A DNA stretch of 8,421 nt from Planctomycetaceae bacterium (GCA_947479075.1 CANJZR010000143.1:1-8421); one strand, 5' to 3'; numbered from the stretch's first letter, positions 1 through 6,703 are shown. Program-made: numbers and translations. The notes: generated from the letters alone by a model not told the origin.

Positions 1-1
1 C

Positions 2-1360
2 ATGTTGCGAATCAGCCAGGGACCTGCCCGCCCGTTGTGTGATGGCCTCAGCCGTCGTCAGTTTCTGGAAGTCGGTTCGCTCGGGGCGTTTGGACTCAGC
101 CTCTCTTCGTTGTTGCGGCATGAGGCACTTGCGGCGGATGGCACCGCGAAGAACCCGCAGCGGACCTCCAAGCGTTCGGTCATCCTCGTCTGGCAGCATG
201 GCGGACCGTCGCAGCTTGATACATTCGATATGAAGCCGATGGCCCCGACGGAAGTGCGTGGGCCCTACCGCTCGATCGCGTCGCGGCTGCCCGGACTCGA
301 TGTCTCGGAGATGTGCCCCGAGCAGGCGAAGGTCATGGACAAGTGCACGGTGATCCGCAGCTTCACCCACGGCAACGGCGATCACTGGGCAGCTGCACAT
401 TGGATGCTGACGGGGCGGTTGGGACCGAACGGTTCGACGCGGACGCCGAAGCAACCGGCCTTGGGGGCTGTGGCATCTCATCTGCTCGGGCCACGGCTGG
501 AGGGCTCGCTGCCCACGGTCAACATGAACGATGGCGGGTTCGGCTATCACGGCGGCGCGTGGCTCGGCGTGGCGCACAATCCGTTCCGCTACGGCGAGTA
601 CAGCTATGGCAACGAAGCGGGCCGACTGCCGGGCGGCGATCATCGCAGCTTCTCGCTCGTTGATGGACTGACGGCCGATACGCTCAGCGACCGCGTCTCG
701 CTGCAGAAGCAACTCGACACGATGCGGAAGCGGATTGACCAGAACTCGTCGTTTCGCCAGCTGGATGAGGTCGATCAGACGGCCCTCGACATTCTGCTCT
801 CGGGTCGGACACGAGCGGCGTTCGATGTATCGAAGGAAGATCCGAAGACCCGTGAGCGATATGGCGAAGGCTGGGGCGAGCAGGCGTTAATCGCCCGCCG
901 ACTGATCGAATCGGGGAGCCGGTTCGTCACGCTGAACACCGGGTACTGGGACGACCACGGGAACCTGAAGGGGAACCTCGACCATAAGATGCCGCGTCAC
1001 GACCGGGCGGTCGGCGTGCTGATCCAGGATCTGGCCGAGCGAGGGATGCTCAATGACACCCTTGTCGTCACGGCGGGTGAGTTTGGCCGGACCCCGGTCA
1101 TGAACAAGGACGCTGGCCGCGACCACTGGCCCCAGGCCCAGAGCGTCCTGATCGCCGGAGGTGGTTACCGCCACGGCCAGATCATCGGCAGCACCGACGA
1201 GAAGGCAGCGTACCCGACCTCACGCCCCGTCCATGTCGAAGACTTCTGCGCGATCATCTACCACGCACTCGGATTATCGCCGACTGATACGATCTACGAC
1301 ACAGCTGGCCGCCCAGTGCATCTGCTGCCGGGGGGCGAGGTGCCGAGGGAGTTGATTTAA
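2..1360 (+). CDS. DUF1501 domain-containing exported protein
   Basis: This is a 452-residue protein of the DUF1501 family, which is strongly expanded in Planctomycetes and related in fold to alkaline phosphatase/sulfatase enzymes; its substrate is not known. The N-terminus has a twin-arginine-like segment (SRRQF, residues 17-21) followed by a hydrophobic stretch to about residue 38 and an AEA/ALA-type cleavage region, so Tat export is likely. The first core strand is at about 59-76 and ends in HGGPSQLDTFD, a family hallmark. The C-terminal half has GEFGRTP (359-365) and GRDHWP (372-377), also hallmarks of the family. The length is normal, so the ATG at base 2 is probably the true start, although its ribosome binding site lies outside the window. 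In planctomycetes such genes usually follow a DUF1549/DUF1553 cytochrome-like gene; that neighbour, if present, is off the left edge. The family call is secure, the function is not. Confidence 0.95.
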   Translation: MLRISQGPARPLCDGLSRRQFLEVGSLGAFGLSLSSLLRHEALAADGTAKNPQRTSKRSVILVWQHGGPSQLDTFDMKPMAPTEVRGPYRSIASRLPGLDVSEMCPEQAKVMDKCTVIRSFTHGNGDHWAAAHWMLTGRLGPNGSTRTPKQPALGAVASHLLGPRLEGSLPTVNMNDGGFGYHGGAWLGVAHNPFRYGEYSYGNEAGRLPGGDHRSFSLVDGLTADTLSDRVSLQKQLDTMRKRIDQNSSFRQLDEVDQTALDILLSGRTRAAFDVSKEDPKTRERYGEGWGEQALIARRLIESGSRFVTLNTGYWDDHGNLKGNLDHKMPRHDRAVGVLIQDLAERGMLNDTLVVTAGEFGRTPVMNKDAGRDHWPQAQSVLIAGGGYRHGQIIGSTDEKAAYPTSRPVHVEDFCAIIYHALGLSPTDTIYDTAGRPVHLLPGGEVPRELI

Positions 1361-1375
1361 ACCTTCGGGGAGTGC

Positions 1376-2035
1376 CTATTTCCCGACCTTCTCCCGAGCG
1401 AGTTGTTTTTCCCTCGCGTCGGTCAGCACGGAGTAGAACTGCGTGAAGACGTTGTCATCTGCTCCGTGTGCGGCGTGGCAGTCGAAGCATTCTTGCTTGG
1501 GGAAGGCGGTGGCGGTTTCTTTGTGGTCGGGGTTCTGCTGCTGTTCCGGCGAGTCGTGGAACAGGTAGTAGGCCCAGCCGTCGGGGAAGCGTTTGGAGTC
1601 CTTGATCGCGACTTCGAGGCCGGAGGTGGGAGCAGCCACAAAGCCGATACGCGATACCGGCCCCTTGGTCTTCGCGGGCTGAGACTTGAGGTTCGTCACG
1701 ACGAGCACGGTCTGCTCAGGGAACTCGCCAGTCTGGACGTAATGGTCGAAGGCATCGGGCTGCATATAGACGTTATGGAATGTCCCGGGGTTGTCCGGGT
1801 CTTTCTTATCTCCGTCGGAGTAGCCCAGCCCGATCGAAGTCCCGACGACGACCCACTTTTCATAGCCAGCTGGACGGACCAGCTTGCCCTCGGCGTCGTA
1901 CTCGGGGAGCGGCATCTTCGAGGCGGCGGGTTTCGCCGTCTTGGCGGGCTCCTCGGCGACCAAGGCGTAAACCAGTGGGCAAAGGAAGAGCAGCGGCACC
2001 AGAATCCGGAGGTTGAGCATTGGCAGGGGCATCAT
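1376..2035 (-). CDS. cytochrome P460 family protein (c-type heme)
   Basis: This 219-residue exported protein begins with a hydrophobic signal segment (residues 7-27, ending YALVAEEP) and a short Lys/Ala/Pro-rich linker. The body contains blocks typical of the cytochrome P460 family: GYEKWVVVG (57-65), a TFHNVYMQPDAF segment (85-96), a RFPDGWAYYLF segment (149-159), and a single c-heme site CFDCH (183-187) followed by AAHGADDNVFTQFYSVL. Family members are periplasmic mono-heme proteins; some oxidise hydroxylamine or bind NO using a lysine-cross-linked heme. I cannot tell from sequence alone whether this one has the cross-link, so catalytic function is open. Two ATGs lie in tandem (2035 and 2032); GGAG upstream is better spaced for the second. 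The gene is downstream of the ferritin gene on the same strand, with a 104-base gap, and converges on the DUF1501 gene 15 bases away. Confidence 0.87.
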   Translation of the reverse strand: MMPLPMLNLRILVPLLFLCPLVYALVAEEPAKTAKPAASKMPLPEYDAEGKLVRPAGYEKWVVVGTSIGLGYSDGDKKDPDNPGTFHNVYMQPDAFDHYVQTGEFPEQTVLVVTNLKSQPAKTKGPVSRIGFVAAPTSGLEVAIKDSKRFPDGWAYYLFHDSPEQQQNPDHKETATAFPKQECFDCHAAHGADDNVFTQFYSVLTDAREKQLAREKVGK

Positions 2036-2139
2036 GGTCTCCGAGGAGAGGTAATGTTCAAAGGGGTAGTGGTACGGGACGGGCCAAAGGACGGGTCACA
2101 CCTCGGGTCTGCCGCTCTCGGAGGAAATGAAGGCGAGCC

Positions 2140-2664
2140 TCACGTGGCGGGTGTATTGGTGGAGCCGCCGGTCGGAGCTGCGCGGCCACCGAATTCACGG
2201 TCGAGATCGAGCAGCGCGGACGGGTCGTTCTTGACCAGTTCAAACTTGGCGACGATGTCGCGGGCGGTGCGCTCCTCTTCGGTCTGCTCGCTGATGAACC
2301 ATTGGAGTTCGACCAGGGCGGCGAACGCTTTCTCTTTGAACGCCAACTCGTAGAGGTGGTCGATGCGGCGGCTGACTTCCAGCTCCTGAGCGAGGGCGTC
2401 CTGGAAGACCTGCGGAATCGAGGTGAACTGGCTCTGTGGCGTTTTAATCTCTTTCAAGACGACCTTGGCACTGCGGTTGATCATGAAGTGATAGAGCTTG
2501 AGGGCGTGCATGTGCTCCTCATCACTCTGCATCCGCAGCCAGTGAGCACAACCGCGGAAATTCTGATTTTCGCAGTAGGCCGACATCGCCAGATAGTTGT
2601 ACGACGAAGAGAACTCGGTGTTGATCTGTTCGTTGAGTGCGTCTTGAACAATTTGGCTGAGCAT
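2140..2664 (-). CDS. ftnA: bacterial non-heme ferritin (FtnA-type)
   Basis: This 174-residue ferritin stores iron in the cytosol by oxidising Fe(II) to a ferric mineral inside a 24-subunit shell. The ferroxidase ligands fall at the same numbers as in E. coli FtnA: Glu17, Tyr24, Glu49/Glu50, His53, Glu94, Glu126/Gln127 and Glu130. There is no haem-ligand methionine arrangement that would suggest bacterioferritin. The last 15 or so residues are a Gly/Thr/Pro-rich tail beyond the fourth helix. The ATG start is supported by alignment to the family N-terminus (LSQIVQDALNEQINTE), although the Shine-Dalgarno sequence is weak (GGACAG about 8 bases upstream). A possible promoter lies about 57-85 bases upstream. 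The next gene on the strand is the P460 protein, and together they could form an iron/heme pair; co-transcription is inferred only from the 104-base spacing. Confidence 0.96.
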   Translation of the reverse strand: MLSQIVQDALNEQINTEFSSSYNYLAMSAYCENQNFRGCAHWLRMQSDEEHMHALKLYHFMINRSAKVVLKEIKTPQSQFTSIPQVFQDALAQELEVSRRIDHLYELAFKEKAFAALVELQWFISEQTEEERTARDIVAKFELVKNDPSALLDLDREFGGRAAPTGGSTNTPAT

Positions 2665-2720
2665 GGGAGCTGTCCGGGTACGAGTGATGTTCCATGGCCG
2701 CTGAATCAGCGACGAGGTTC

Positions 2721-2749
2721 ATTCTAGCTGTTGGGGGAGTGCGGGAAAA
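2721..2749 (-). promoter_or_regulatory. candidate sigma-70-type promoter for the ferritin gene
   Basis: Read on the minus strand, TAGAAT (2726-2721) matches the -10 consensus at 5 of 6 positions. It is separated by exactly 17 bases from TTTTCC (2749-2744), a poor -35 match at 3 of 6. The predicted start would give a leader of roughly 50 bases before the ferritin ATG. That leader contains a small perfect hairpin, CGCTG/CAGCG with a 3-base loop (2711-2699). Planctomycete promoter rules are not well defined, so this is tentative. Confidence 0.3.
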
Positions 2750-2785
2750 TGACGGGGTTAATTCGAGCGTAAAGATCGATTGATT

Positions 2786-2888
2786 GGCGAGCGGCAGGCG
2801 AGGGCCTGCTGGATGACTTCACGACGCAGGCGAGTCACAGCGGGACGAGTCCCACTTGGCTCGTCCTCGCTGACGCTTCGGGTTGGTG
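2786..2888. repeat. REP-like GC-rich intergenic repeat with hairpins
   Basis: The 255-base gap between the ferritin and cyclase genes contains a compact repetitive block. GCAGGCGAG occurs at 2794-2802 and 2826-2834, and GGCGAG also at 2786-2791. A perfect 6-bp stem GCAGGC/GCCTGC with loop GAGG lies at 2794-2809. A 7-bp stem GGACGAG/CTCGTCC with a 10-base loop lies at 2843-2866. It is followed by CGCTGACGCTTCGGGTT (2868-2884), a string I recall as recurrent between genes in planctomycete genomes; that recollection is not verified here. Because the cyclase gene ends at 2920 on the minus strand, the 2866-2843 hairpin could also help end its transcript, although no T-run follows. No credible gene is seen in the gap. 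Confidence 0.5.
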
Positions 2889-2919
2889 AAGAGGTGGCAC
2901 CAGCGAAATGTTGTTCGCC

Positions 2920-4206
2920 TTACACGTCCAGGAAACTGACTGAGACGTGGTCCCAGCAGTAGACCTTTTCGTTGCGGGCGGCGGCGAAGCGGACGTTGCC
3001 GTCTTGAGAGACGATAATCGCCAAGGAGCCGGGAAACCGGTGACAGAACCGGAAGGCTGACCGGTGGCGAGTGCCGACGCCGTCAGTCCGGATGAAGTGG
3101 GTGACCTCGCCTTCGGCGTCTTCACAGAGTTGGACGGTCTCGACCTCGGGCAGCGAACCTGAGATCTCGGAACCGAAGCCGAGAATCTCGAACCGGTCGG
3201 ACATCAAGACCGCCCCATCCACGGCCGAAAGATTTGAGACCAGATGAGCAAGTTCGAAGATGGCCTCGTCAAGATGTTGCACCAGCGGGTCGTTGGTCGT
3301 CAGGAACTGTTCCCAGGTGATCCCCCCCTCGTCGTTATGCATCCCCTGCAGGCGGTGAATCAGCCGGAAGACGAGCGTCCGGAAGCGACGGCGCGGCTCC
3401 TCGTCGAGGAACCGGTACTTGACCTGCAGAAAGGTGTTCGAGGCCATCAGCTTGCGGCCGACCTCGGGGTCGACAAAGAGAACTGCTCCGCCGTGGCGAG
3501 CCGAGCGAATCAGACTGATGATCCGGCGCACGACATGCTGAGCCAGCAGTGCGGTCAGGCGTTCAATGACCGAAGAATCGGTGTTCTGCGGCTGGCCGTA
3601 CTGGCGGATGTATTCGTCACGAGATTCGCGGCGGGACGCCTGAAACATTCCTGAAAGCCAAGACGATTCGAAGACATCGAGCTGTGGCTGGGAGATATGT
3701 CCGTTGACCAGCATGCCCAGAGAGTTACTTCCCTGGCAGACGGTGAGTTGTCCCGGCCCCTTCACACAGACAACCAGGCCGGGGGGGAGCGGAGACGGCA
3801 ATAACCGACCACCGTGGGCCGCCTGCAGCCAGCGGGGCCCGGAATGGACAAGGCCCCAGATTTGTAATTCCCCATTCCGTTGCCAGTGGACGCCGACCAG
3901 CGAGCGGTGGAACTCGGCAGCTGGAACGACCCGCCGCAACTCCTGCTCATCGAACGCCCGGGCAGGTGAAAAGATCAACCGATGCAGGCCCGTCGGCGGG
4001 CTATCATCCGGGGAGAGAATCTGTGGCGAGCATGCAAGTATCCGGAACGTCAGCTTGCGCTGCTCTTCGGAGAGAAGGCTCGCCTGGTAACACGTCGAGA
4101 GCAGCTGTTCGAGTGTCTCTTCTCGCGGCAGTAAGTCCCACCCGGCGTCTCCGTCCCATTTTTCGGTGACGAAGCGAGCGAGATCGCTGGGGTAAAAGTG
4201 AGGCAT
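2920..4206 (-). CDS. diadenylate cyclase (c-di-AMP synthase) with N-terminal DACNV-like sensor region
   Basis: The C-terminal ~100 residues are a diadenylate cyclase (DAC) domain that makes c-di-AMP from two ATP. With the ATG at 4206 (428 residues), the DGA motif is at 330-332 and GTRHRSA at 378-384, the two motifs that bind ATP and metal in DisA/CdaA. Both are intact. They are about 50 residues apart, longer than the roughly 33 I recall for DisA, so an acidic insertion (ETVQLCEDAEGE) sits between them. The first ~310 residues have no transmembrane segment and fit my recollection of the DACNV-type putative sensor seen with DAC domains in planctomycetes. An upstream in-frame TTG at 4272 would add 22 residues, but the ATG has GGAAGG 10 bases upstream and begins PHFYPSDLARF, close to the family start. 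A palindrome at 4226-4237 lies just upstream of this start. The gene is divergent from the exported-protein cluster. Confidence 0.86.
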   Translation of the reverse strand: MPHFYPSDLARFVTEKWDGDAGWDLLPREETLEQLLSTCYQASLLSEEQRKLTFRILACSPQILSPDDSPPTGLHRLIFSPARAFDEQELRRVVPAAEFHRSLVGVHWQRNGELQIWGLVHSGPRWLQAAHGGRLLPSPLPPGLVVCVKGPGQLTVCQGSNSLGMLVNGHISQPQLDVFESSWLSGMFQASRRESRDEYIRQYGQPQNTDSSVIERLTALLAQHVVRRIISLIRSARHGGAVLFVDPEVGRKLMASNTFLQVKYRFLDEEPRRRFRTLVFRLIHRLQGMHNDEGGITWEQFLTTNDPLVQHLDEAIFELAHLVSNLSAVDGAVLMSDRFEILGFGSEISGSLPEVETVQLCEDAEGEVTHFIRTDGVGTRHRSAFRFCHRFPGSLAIIVSQDGNVRFAAARNEKVYCWDHVSVSFLDV

Positions 4207-4225
4207 CCGTGACCGACCTTCCATC

Positions 4226-4283
4226 CGTTCCGGAACGAGAGTGTTCCGGCGGGCGTATTGTTGCCACACCAAGGGGATTCCGG
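4226..4283 (-). promoter_or_regulatory. palindrome and TTCCGG half-sites upstream of the cyclase start
   Basis: CGTTCCGGAACG (4226-4237) is a perfect 12-base palindrome whose near edge is 19 bases upstream of the preferred ATG. Two further half-sites follow in the same orientation: GTTCCGG (4243-4249) and ATTCCGG (4277-4283). The arrangement would suit an operator for a dimeric regulator. It is only regulatory if translation starts at 4206; with the TTG start at 4272 the bases would be coding. No protein is assigned to it. Confidence 0.3.
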
Positions 4284-4647
4284 CCAGAGCAAGGTGGTGG
4301 GAGGAAGTGATGAGTAGTCAGTTTTCAGTCATCAGTGGGGGAGATGGGGGCGTTTCAGGGCGTGAAAAGACCCCGTAAGGGAGAAAATCGGTGGCCGAAA
4401 ATCTCGCGATGTCAAACCTTGCGGGCTGTATCGGTTGTACTGATTTTACGGGTTGTCGCGGCACCGCATCTCGTTACAAGACATCACTTTCGGAAAATTC
4501 ACGCTTTCCAAAAGACAAGTCACTGAATGATTGATCGATGCCATCGTTACCAGCCGAATTTCAATGCAGCAACGGTGAGTGATCAGACCGAAAGAAGGTC
4601 CCGATCATCCAATTGTGGGTGGGATGTGTCGCTGACTTCAACGAGGA

Positions 4648-4692
4648 AGTCGAGCAGCTGACATCACACCAGTATTGACAGTCGAGCAGCTG
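4648..4692. repeat. 13-base direct repeat, 32 bases apart, upstream of the exported-protein cluster
   Basis: AGTCGAGCAGCTG occurs exactly at 4648-4660 and 4680-4692. The start-to-start distance of 32 bases is close to three helical turns, and the second copy ends 46 bases before the first ATG of the cluster. An exact 13-mer repeated within 500 bases is unlikely by chance. A pair of regulator binding sites is one explanation; no regulator is identified. Confidence 0.4.
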
Positions 4693-4738
4693 TGGTGAGC
4701 AGTCCGCCGCTTCGACAAAGACCCAGGGAGGGGGGGCG

Positions 4739-5305
4739 ATGTCACGTTCTAAATTTGCAATTCCGGGCGCAGCGATTCTCTACGCTGTGACTCTCGTAAA
4801 TGCGGCAATTGCCGAACCCACGGTCGCAGACCAGGCCGAAGGCCGCGTCAAGATCTCCAGCCAGCAGGCTGCCACCAAAAGTGGCGTCGTGCAGGTGGGC
4901 TACGAGGTCCAGCAGGCCAATGTGGAGACACCGGTGACCAGCAGCGCCCCTGTGGCTGCCGGGCCAGCTTCCGGTGGTGGGGCTCCACCTCTGAATCCCT
5001 ACGGGATCAACGTGGGTCAGTACCCTCAGTTGAACGCACCGCTTTATCCATCGCCGACACAGAACGTTCCCCAATGGACGGGTGGAACGATCATCACGAA
5101 TCAGGCATTCGCTCCACACGAGCTGCTTTATCCTCACGAGTACCATTCGATGTACGGCCCCTTCCACTATCAGGTGAAGGGTTGCTGGCTGTGGACTCCG
5201 TTTGGAATGCGGCAGCACGAAAAGTGGAAGCTGCAGGGAACGGAAGTGCGAGTGAAGTATCGCTCGAGCTACAAGCTCTTCTCGGGCTTCTGTCCTCCTC
5301 ACTGA
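4739..5305 (+). CDS. exported hypothetical protein, first of three sharing an A-D-x-x-E-G motif
   Basis: This 188-residue protein has a Sec-type signal peptide (residues 1-25, ending NAAIA before Glu26). Soon after comes ADQAEGRVKIS (30-40), the same motif as found just after the signal peptides of the next two gene products. A low-complexity Ala/Gly/Pro linker (about 64-86) is followed by a well-ordered C-terminal part rich in aromatics: GGTIITNQAFAPHELLYPHEYHSM split across 115-138, then YGPFHYQVKGCW (139-150) and KLQGTEVRVKY (164-174). It has two cysteines, Cys149 and Cys185, which could pair. I recall similar C-terminal sequences only from planctomycete hypothetical proteins. The start is clear: the ATG directly follows a G-rich stretch, AGGGAGGGGGGGCG. 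It is the first gene of a probable unit with two more exported proteins, 209 and 177 bases apart. The likely location is periplasm or cell surface; the function is unknown. Confidence 0.87.
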   Translation: MSRSKFAIPGAAILYAVTLVNAAIAEPTVADQAEGRVKISSQQAATKSGVVQVGYEVQQANVETPVTSSAPVAAGPASGGGAPPLNPYGINVGQYPQLNAPLYPSPTQNVPQWTGGTIITNQAFAPHELLYPHEYHSMYGPFHYQVKGCWLWTPFGMRQHEKWKLQGTEVRVKYRSSYKLFSGFCPPH

Positions 5306-5514
5306 TCCTCGGAGAAAGTCTCTACGGAGACGATCCTGAGATAGCAATACACGCGCTTGATGGACGCTGCCTTGCTCAGGCAGTGCAGTCGACCTCGGAG
5401 GATGTCCGCATCCGGGGTGACCACCCGAATCGGTATGCGGAGACCCGGCAGATCGATCCGCAGCAGAGAGTTCTGCTGAGGACTACGGAGCTGCCCTCAG
5501 TCTTATGATCCAGG

Positions 5515-6651
5515 ATGTTTGAGATGATCACGTACTCACTCCGACGGAGTATTTCACTGGCGTATGCCGGGCTGTTGGTCACCACAGCTTTCATCAGCGT
5601 GACATGTGCTGACGACTCTGAAGGGGTCGTCCGTGTCCGAAACACAACCAACACCGATGCCGCTCGCGGGCAGTCCCCGCAAATTCAGGCCCCGGTGTTG
5701 CCGCCTGCTCCGCGTCCGACCTATGCGGGACAGTTCCAGTCCTACCAGCCCATCGTTCCACGGCCACTGCAGACCAACCAGCCGATTCCGCCCGTGAGTC
5801 CCCCGGTCCTGAACGTGAGTCAGCCGGCTCAGCAGTACACCCAACTGCCAGTCCAGGCCGCTCCGGCCAACTCGACGATCCAACAGGTGAACCAGCCGCT
5901 GCCGCAATATAGCCAGGTGCTGACGCAGGACTACAGTCCCGTTAACGACGAGACTGCAACGGCGCCTGCAACGGCCCCAGCCACCGATTACTCAGCTGTT
6001 GCTGCCGAGAGCTGTGCGGCTCCGAACTCGTGTGATGCGACAGGCGAATGCTGCCCCACTACTTCGTCCTGCACAACGGAAGGTTGCTCGGGCGGAAGCC
6101 CCAGTGATGTCTGCTTCGACGAATGTGATCCGGTCATTGGCCGCCGCTTCGGCCGAGGCCTGCGGGCCGGACATTGTCCGGACGGACGCTGCGGCGGACG
6201 GATGCATGGCGGTCGCTGGGGACGCGGTGGGATGCACGGTGATGAATTCTGCCAGGACGGGACGTGTGGCCGACGTGGCTGCGGTCGCTGTGGTGGAGGT
6301 GGAACTCTGGTTCAACGTGAACTCGCCAAGACCTGTGCCTGGGCTCGCCTGAAGTTCGGATACTTCATCCCTACTGGTAGCTGTGGATACGGAACTCCAC
6401 CGTTCGGTCACTACTCGATGGTCTACCCAGTCAATCCTCAGCACTTTGATGCCCGGGATGGACAGGTATACGCCGCTCAAGGTTACGCTGGCCCTGTGTC
6501 GGTCCCCATCGCTCCAGTCGTGAACCACACCTACAACTACGGATGGGGGATTCCTTCCAGTCGGCTGACTCCGATTTCTCATCCGGTCAGCCTGTCCCAG
6601 GCTGAGTCCTACCGAGCCAATCAGTATGCCGCACCTCAGGGACTGAAGTAG
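5515..6651 (+). CDS. exported Pro/Gln-rich and Cys-rich hypothetical protein
   Basis: This 378-residue protein starts with a signal peptide (about 1-32, ending VTCA), then ADDSEGVVRVR (32-42), the motif shared with both neighbours. Residues 50-165 are a Pro/Gln-rich, low-complexity spacer with recurring NQP and SQP units. Residues 167-262 contain 14 cysteines with much Gly, Arg and His, including CPDGRC (221-226) and CQDGTC (246-251); two more cysteines follow at 274 and 290. The C-terminal part (271-358) is ordered, with FGYFIPTGSCGYG, GHYSMVYPVNP and YNYGWGIPSSR, which I recall from planctomycete hypothetical proteins. The cysteine before the cleavage point does not fit a lipobox. The start could also be the ATG at 5524 (three residues shorter), which has AGGA at better spacing. 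The cysteine density suggests disulfide cross-linking or metal binding in the envelope; this is inference. Confidence 0.9.
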   Translation: MFEMITYSLRRSISLAYAGLLVTTAFISVTCADDSEGVVRVRNTTNTDAARGQSPQIQAPVLPPAPRPTYAGQFQSYQPIVPRPLQTNQPIPPVSPPVLNVSQPAQQYTQLPVQAAPANSTIQQVNQPLPQYSQVLTQDYSPVNDETATAPATAPATDYSAVAAESCAAPNSCDATGECCPTTSSCTTEGCSGGSPSDVCFDECDPVIGRRFGRGLRAGHCPDGRCGGRMHGGRWGRGGMHGDEFCQDGTCGRRGCGRCGGGGTLVQRELAKTCAWARLKFGYFIPTGSCGYGTPPFGHYSMVYPVNPQHFDARDGQVYAAQGYAGPVSVPIAPVVNHTYNYGWGIPSSRLTPISHPVSLSQAESYRANQYAAPQGLK

Positions 6652-6668
6652 TCCCGGTGATGCGAGAC

Positions 6669-6703
6669 CTTCTTCCCCGGAGTCACTGACAACGGGGAGG
6701 AAG
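6669..6703. terminator. 10-bp hairpin after the second exported-protein gene
   Basis: CTTCTTCCCC (6669-6678) pairs with GGGGAGGAAG (6694-6703) across a 15-base loop. All ten positions pair, one as a G-U wobble. It begins 18 bases after the stop codon of the upstream gene and lies 125 bases before the next start. No T-run follows, so it is not a classical intrinsic terminator. It may end or attenuate transcription, or protect the upstream mRNA. Confidence 0.4.

Larger units (their letters stand above)
4207..4738. other. divergent intergenic region of about 530 bases
   Basis: No credible gene is present. The right half is the leader of the exported-protein cluster and contains the exact 13-base direct repeat AGTCGAGCAGCTG (4648-4660 and 4680-4692) and a 6-bp hairpin GACTTC/GAAGTC with a 6-base loop (4634-4651). 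The middle (about 4380-4530) is poorer in GC than its surroundings. CAGT occurs three times at 7-base steps (4319, 4326, 4333). TTGACA occurs on the plus strand at 4675-4680 and on the minus strand at 4415-4410, but neither has an acceptable -10 hexamer at 16-18 bases, so I could not place a promoter for either gene. Confidence 0.6.

Noticed and set aside
1361..1375. The 15-base gap between the convergent DUF1501 and P460 genes as a bidirectional terminator.
   Set aside because: It is too short and contains no inverted repeat; any terminator would have to lie inside the opposing genes.
1403..2353. A 316-codon open frame on the plus strand running opposite the P460 and ferritin genes.
   Set aside because: It is antisense to two genes with clear family motifs and a full set of ferroxidase residues. 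Its translation has no recognisable domain, so it is a by-product of GC-rich codon use.
4389..4415. TTGACA on the minus strand as a -35 element for the cyclase gene.
   Set aside because: The base run at 17-base spacing reads ACCGAT, which matches the -10 consensus at only two positions, and the leader would be nearly 200 bases long.
4335..4526. A 63-codon plus-strand frame starting at GTG in the divergent intergenic region, with a short hydrophobic stretch.
   Set aside because: It has a weak start context and a basic, unstructured product. The hydrophobic stretch is too short and interrupted to call a membrane protein.
4675..4703. TTGACA as a -35 element for the exported-protein cluster.
   Set aside because: The hexamers 16-18 bases downstream (GAGCAG, AGCAGT, GCAGTC) do not resemble a -10 element.
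5318..5331. A 5-bp GTCTC/GAGAC hairpin with a 4-base loop shortly after the first exported gene.
   Set aside because: It is short and not followed by a T-run; such stems are expected by chance, so it was not listed as a terminator.
4742..5347. A 201-codon minus-strand frame opposite the first exported-protein gene.
   Set aside because: The opposite strand has a good Shine-Dalgarno sequence, a signal peptide and the shared ADxxEG motif. The antisense product looks random.
5074..5508. A 144-codon frame overlapping the end of the first exported gene and covering the following gap.
   Set aside because: It is out of frame with the exported protein, has no ribosome binding site of note, and its composition looks like a shadow of the gene it overlaps.
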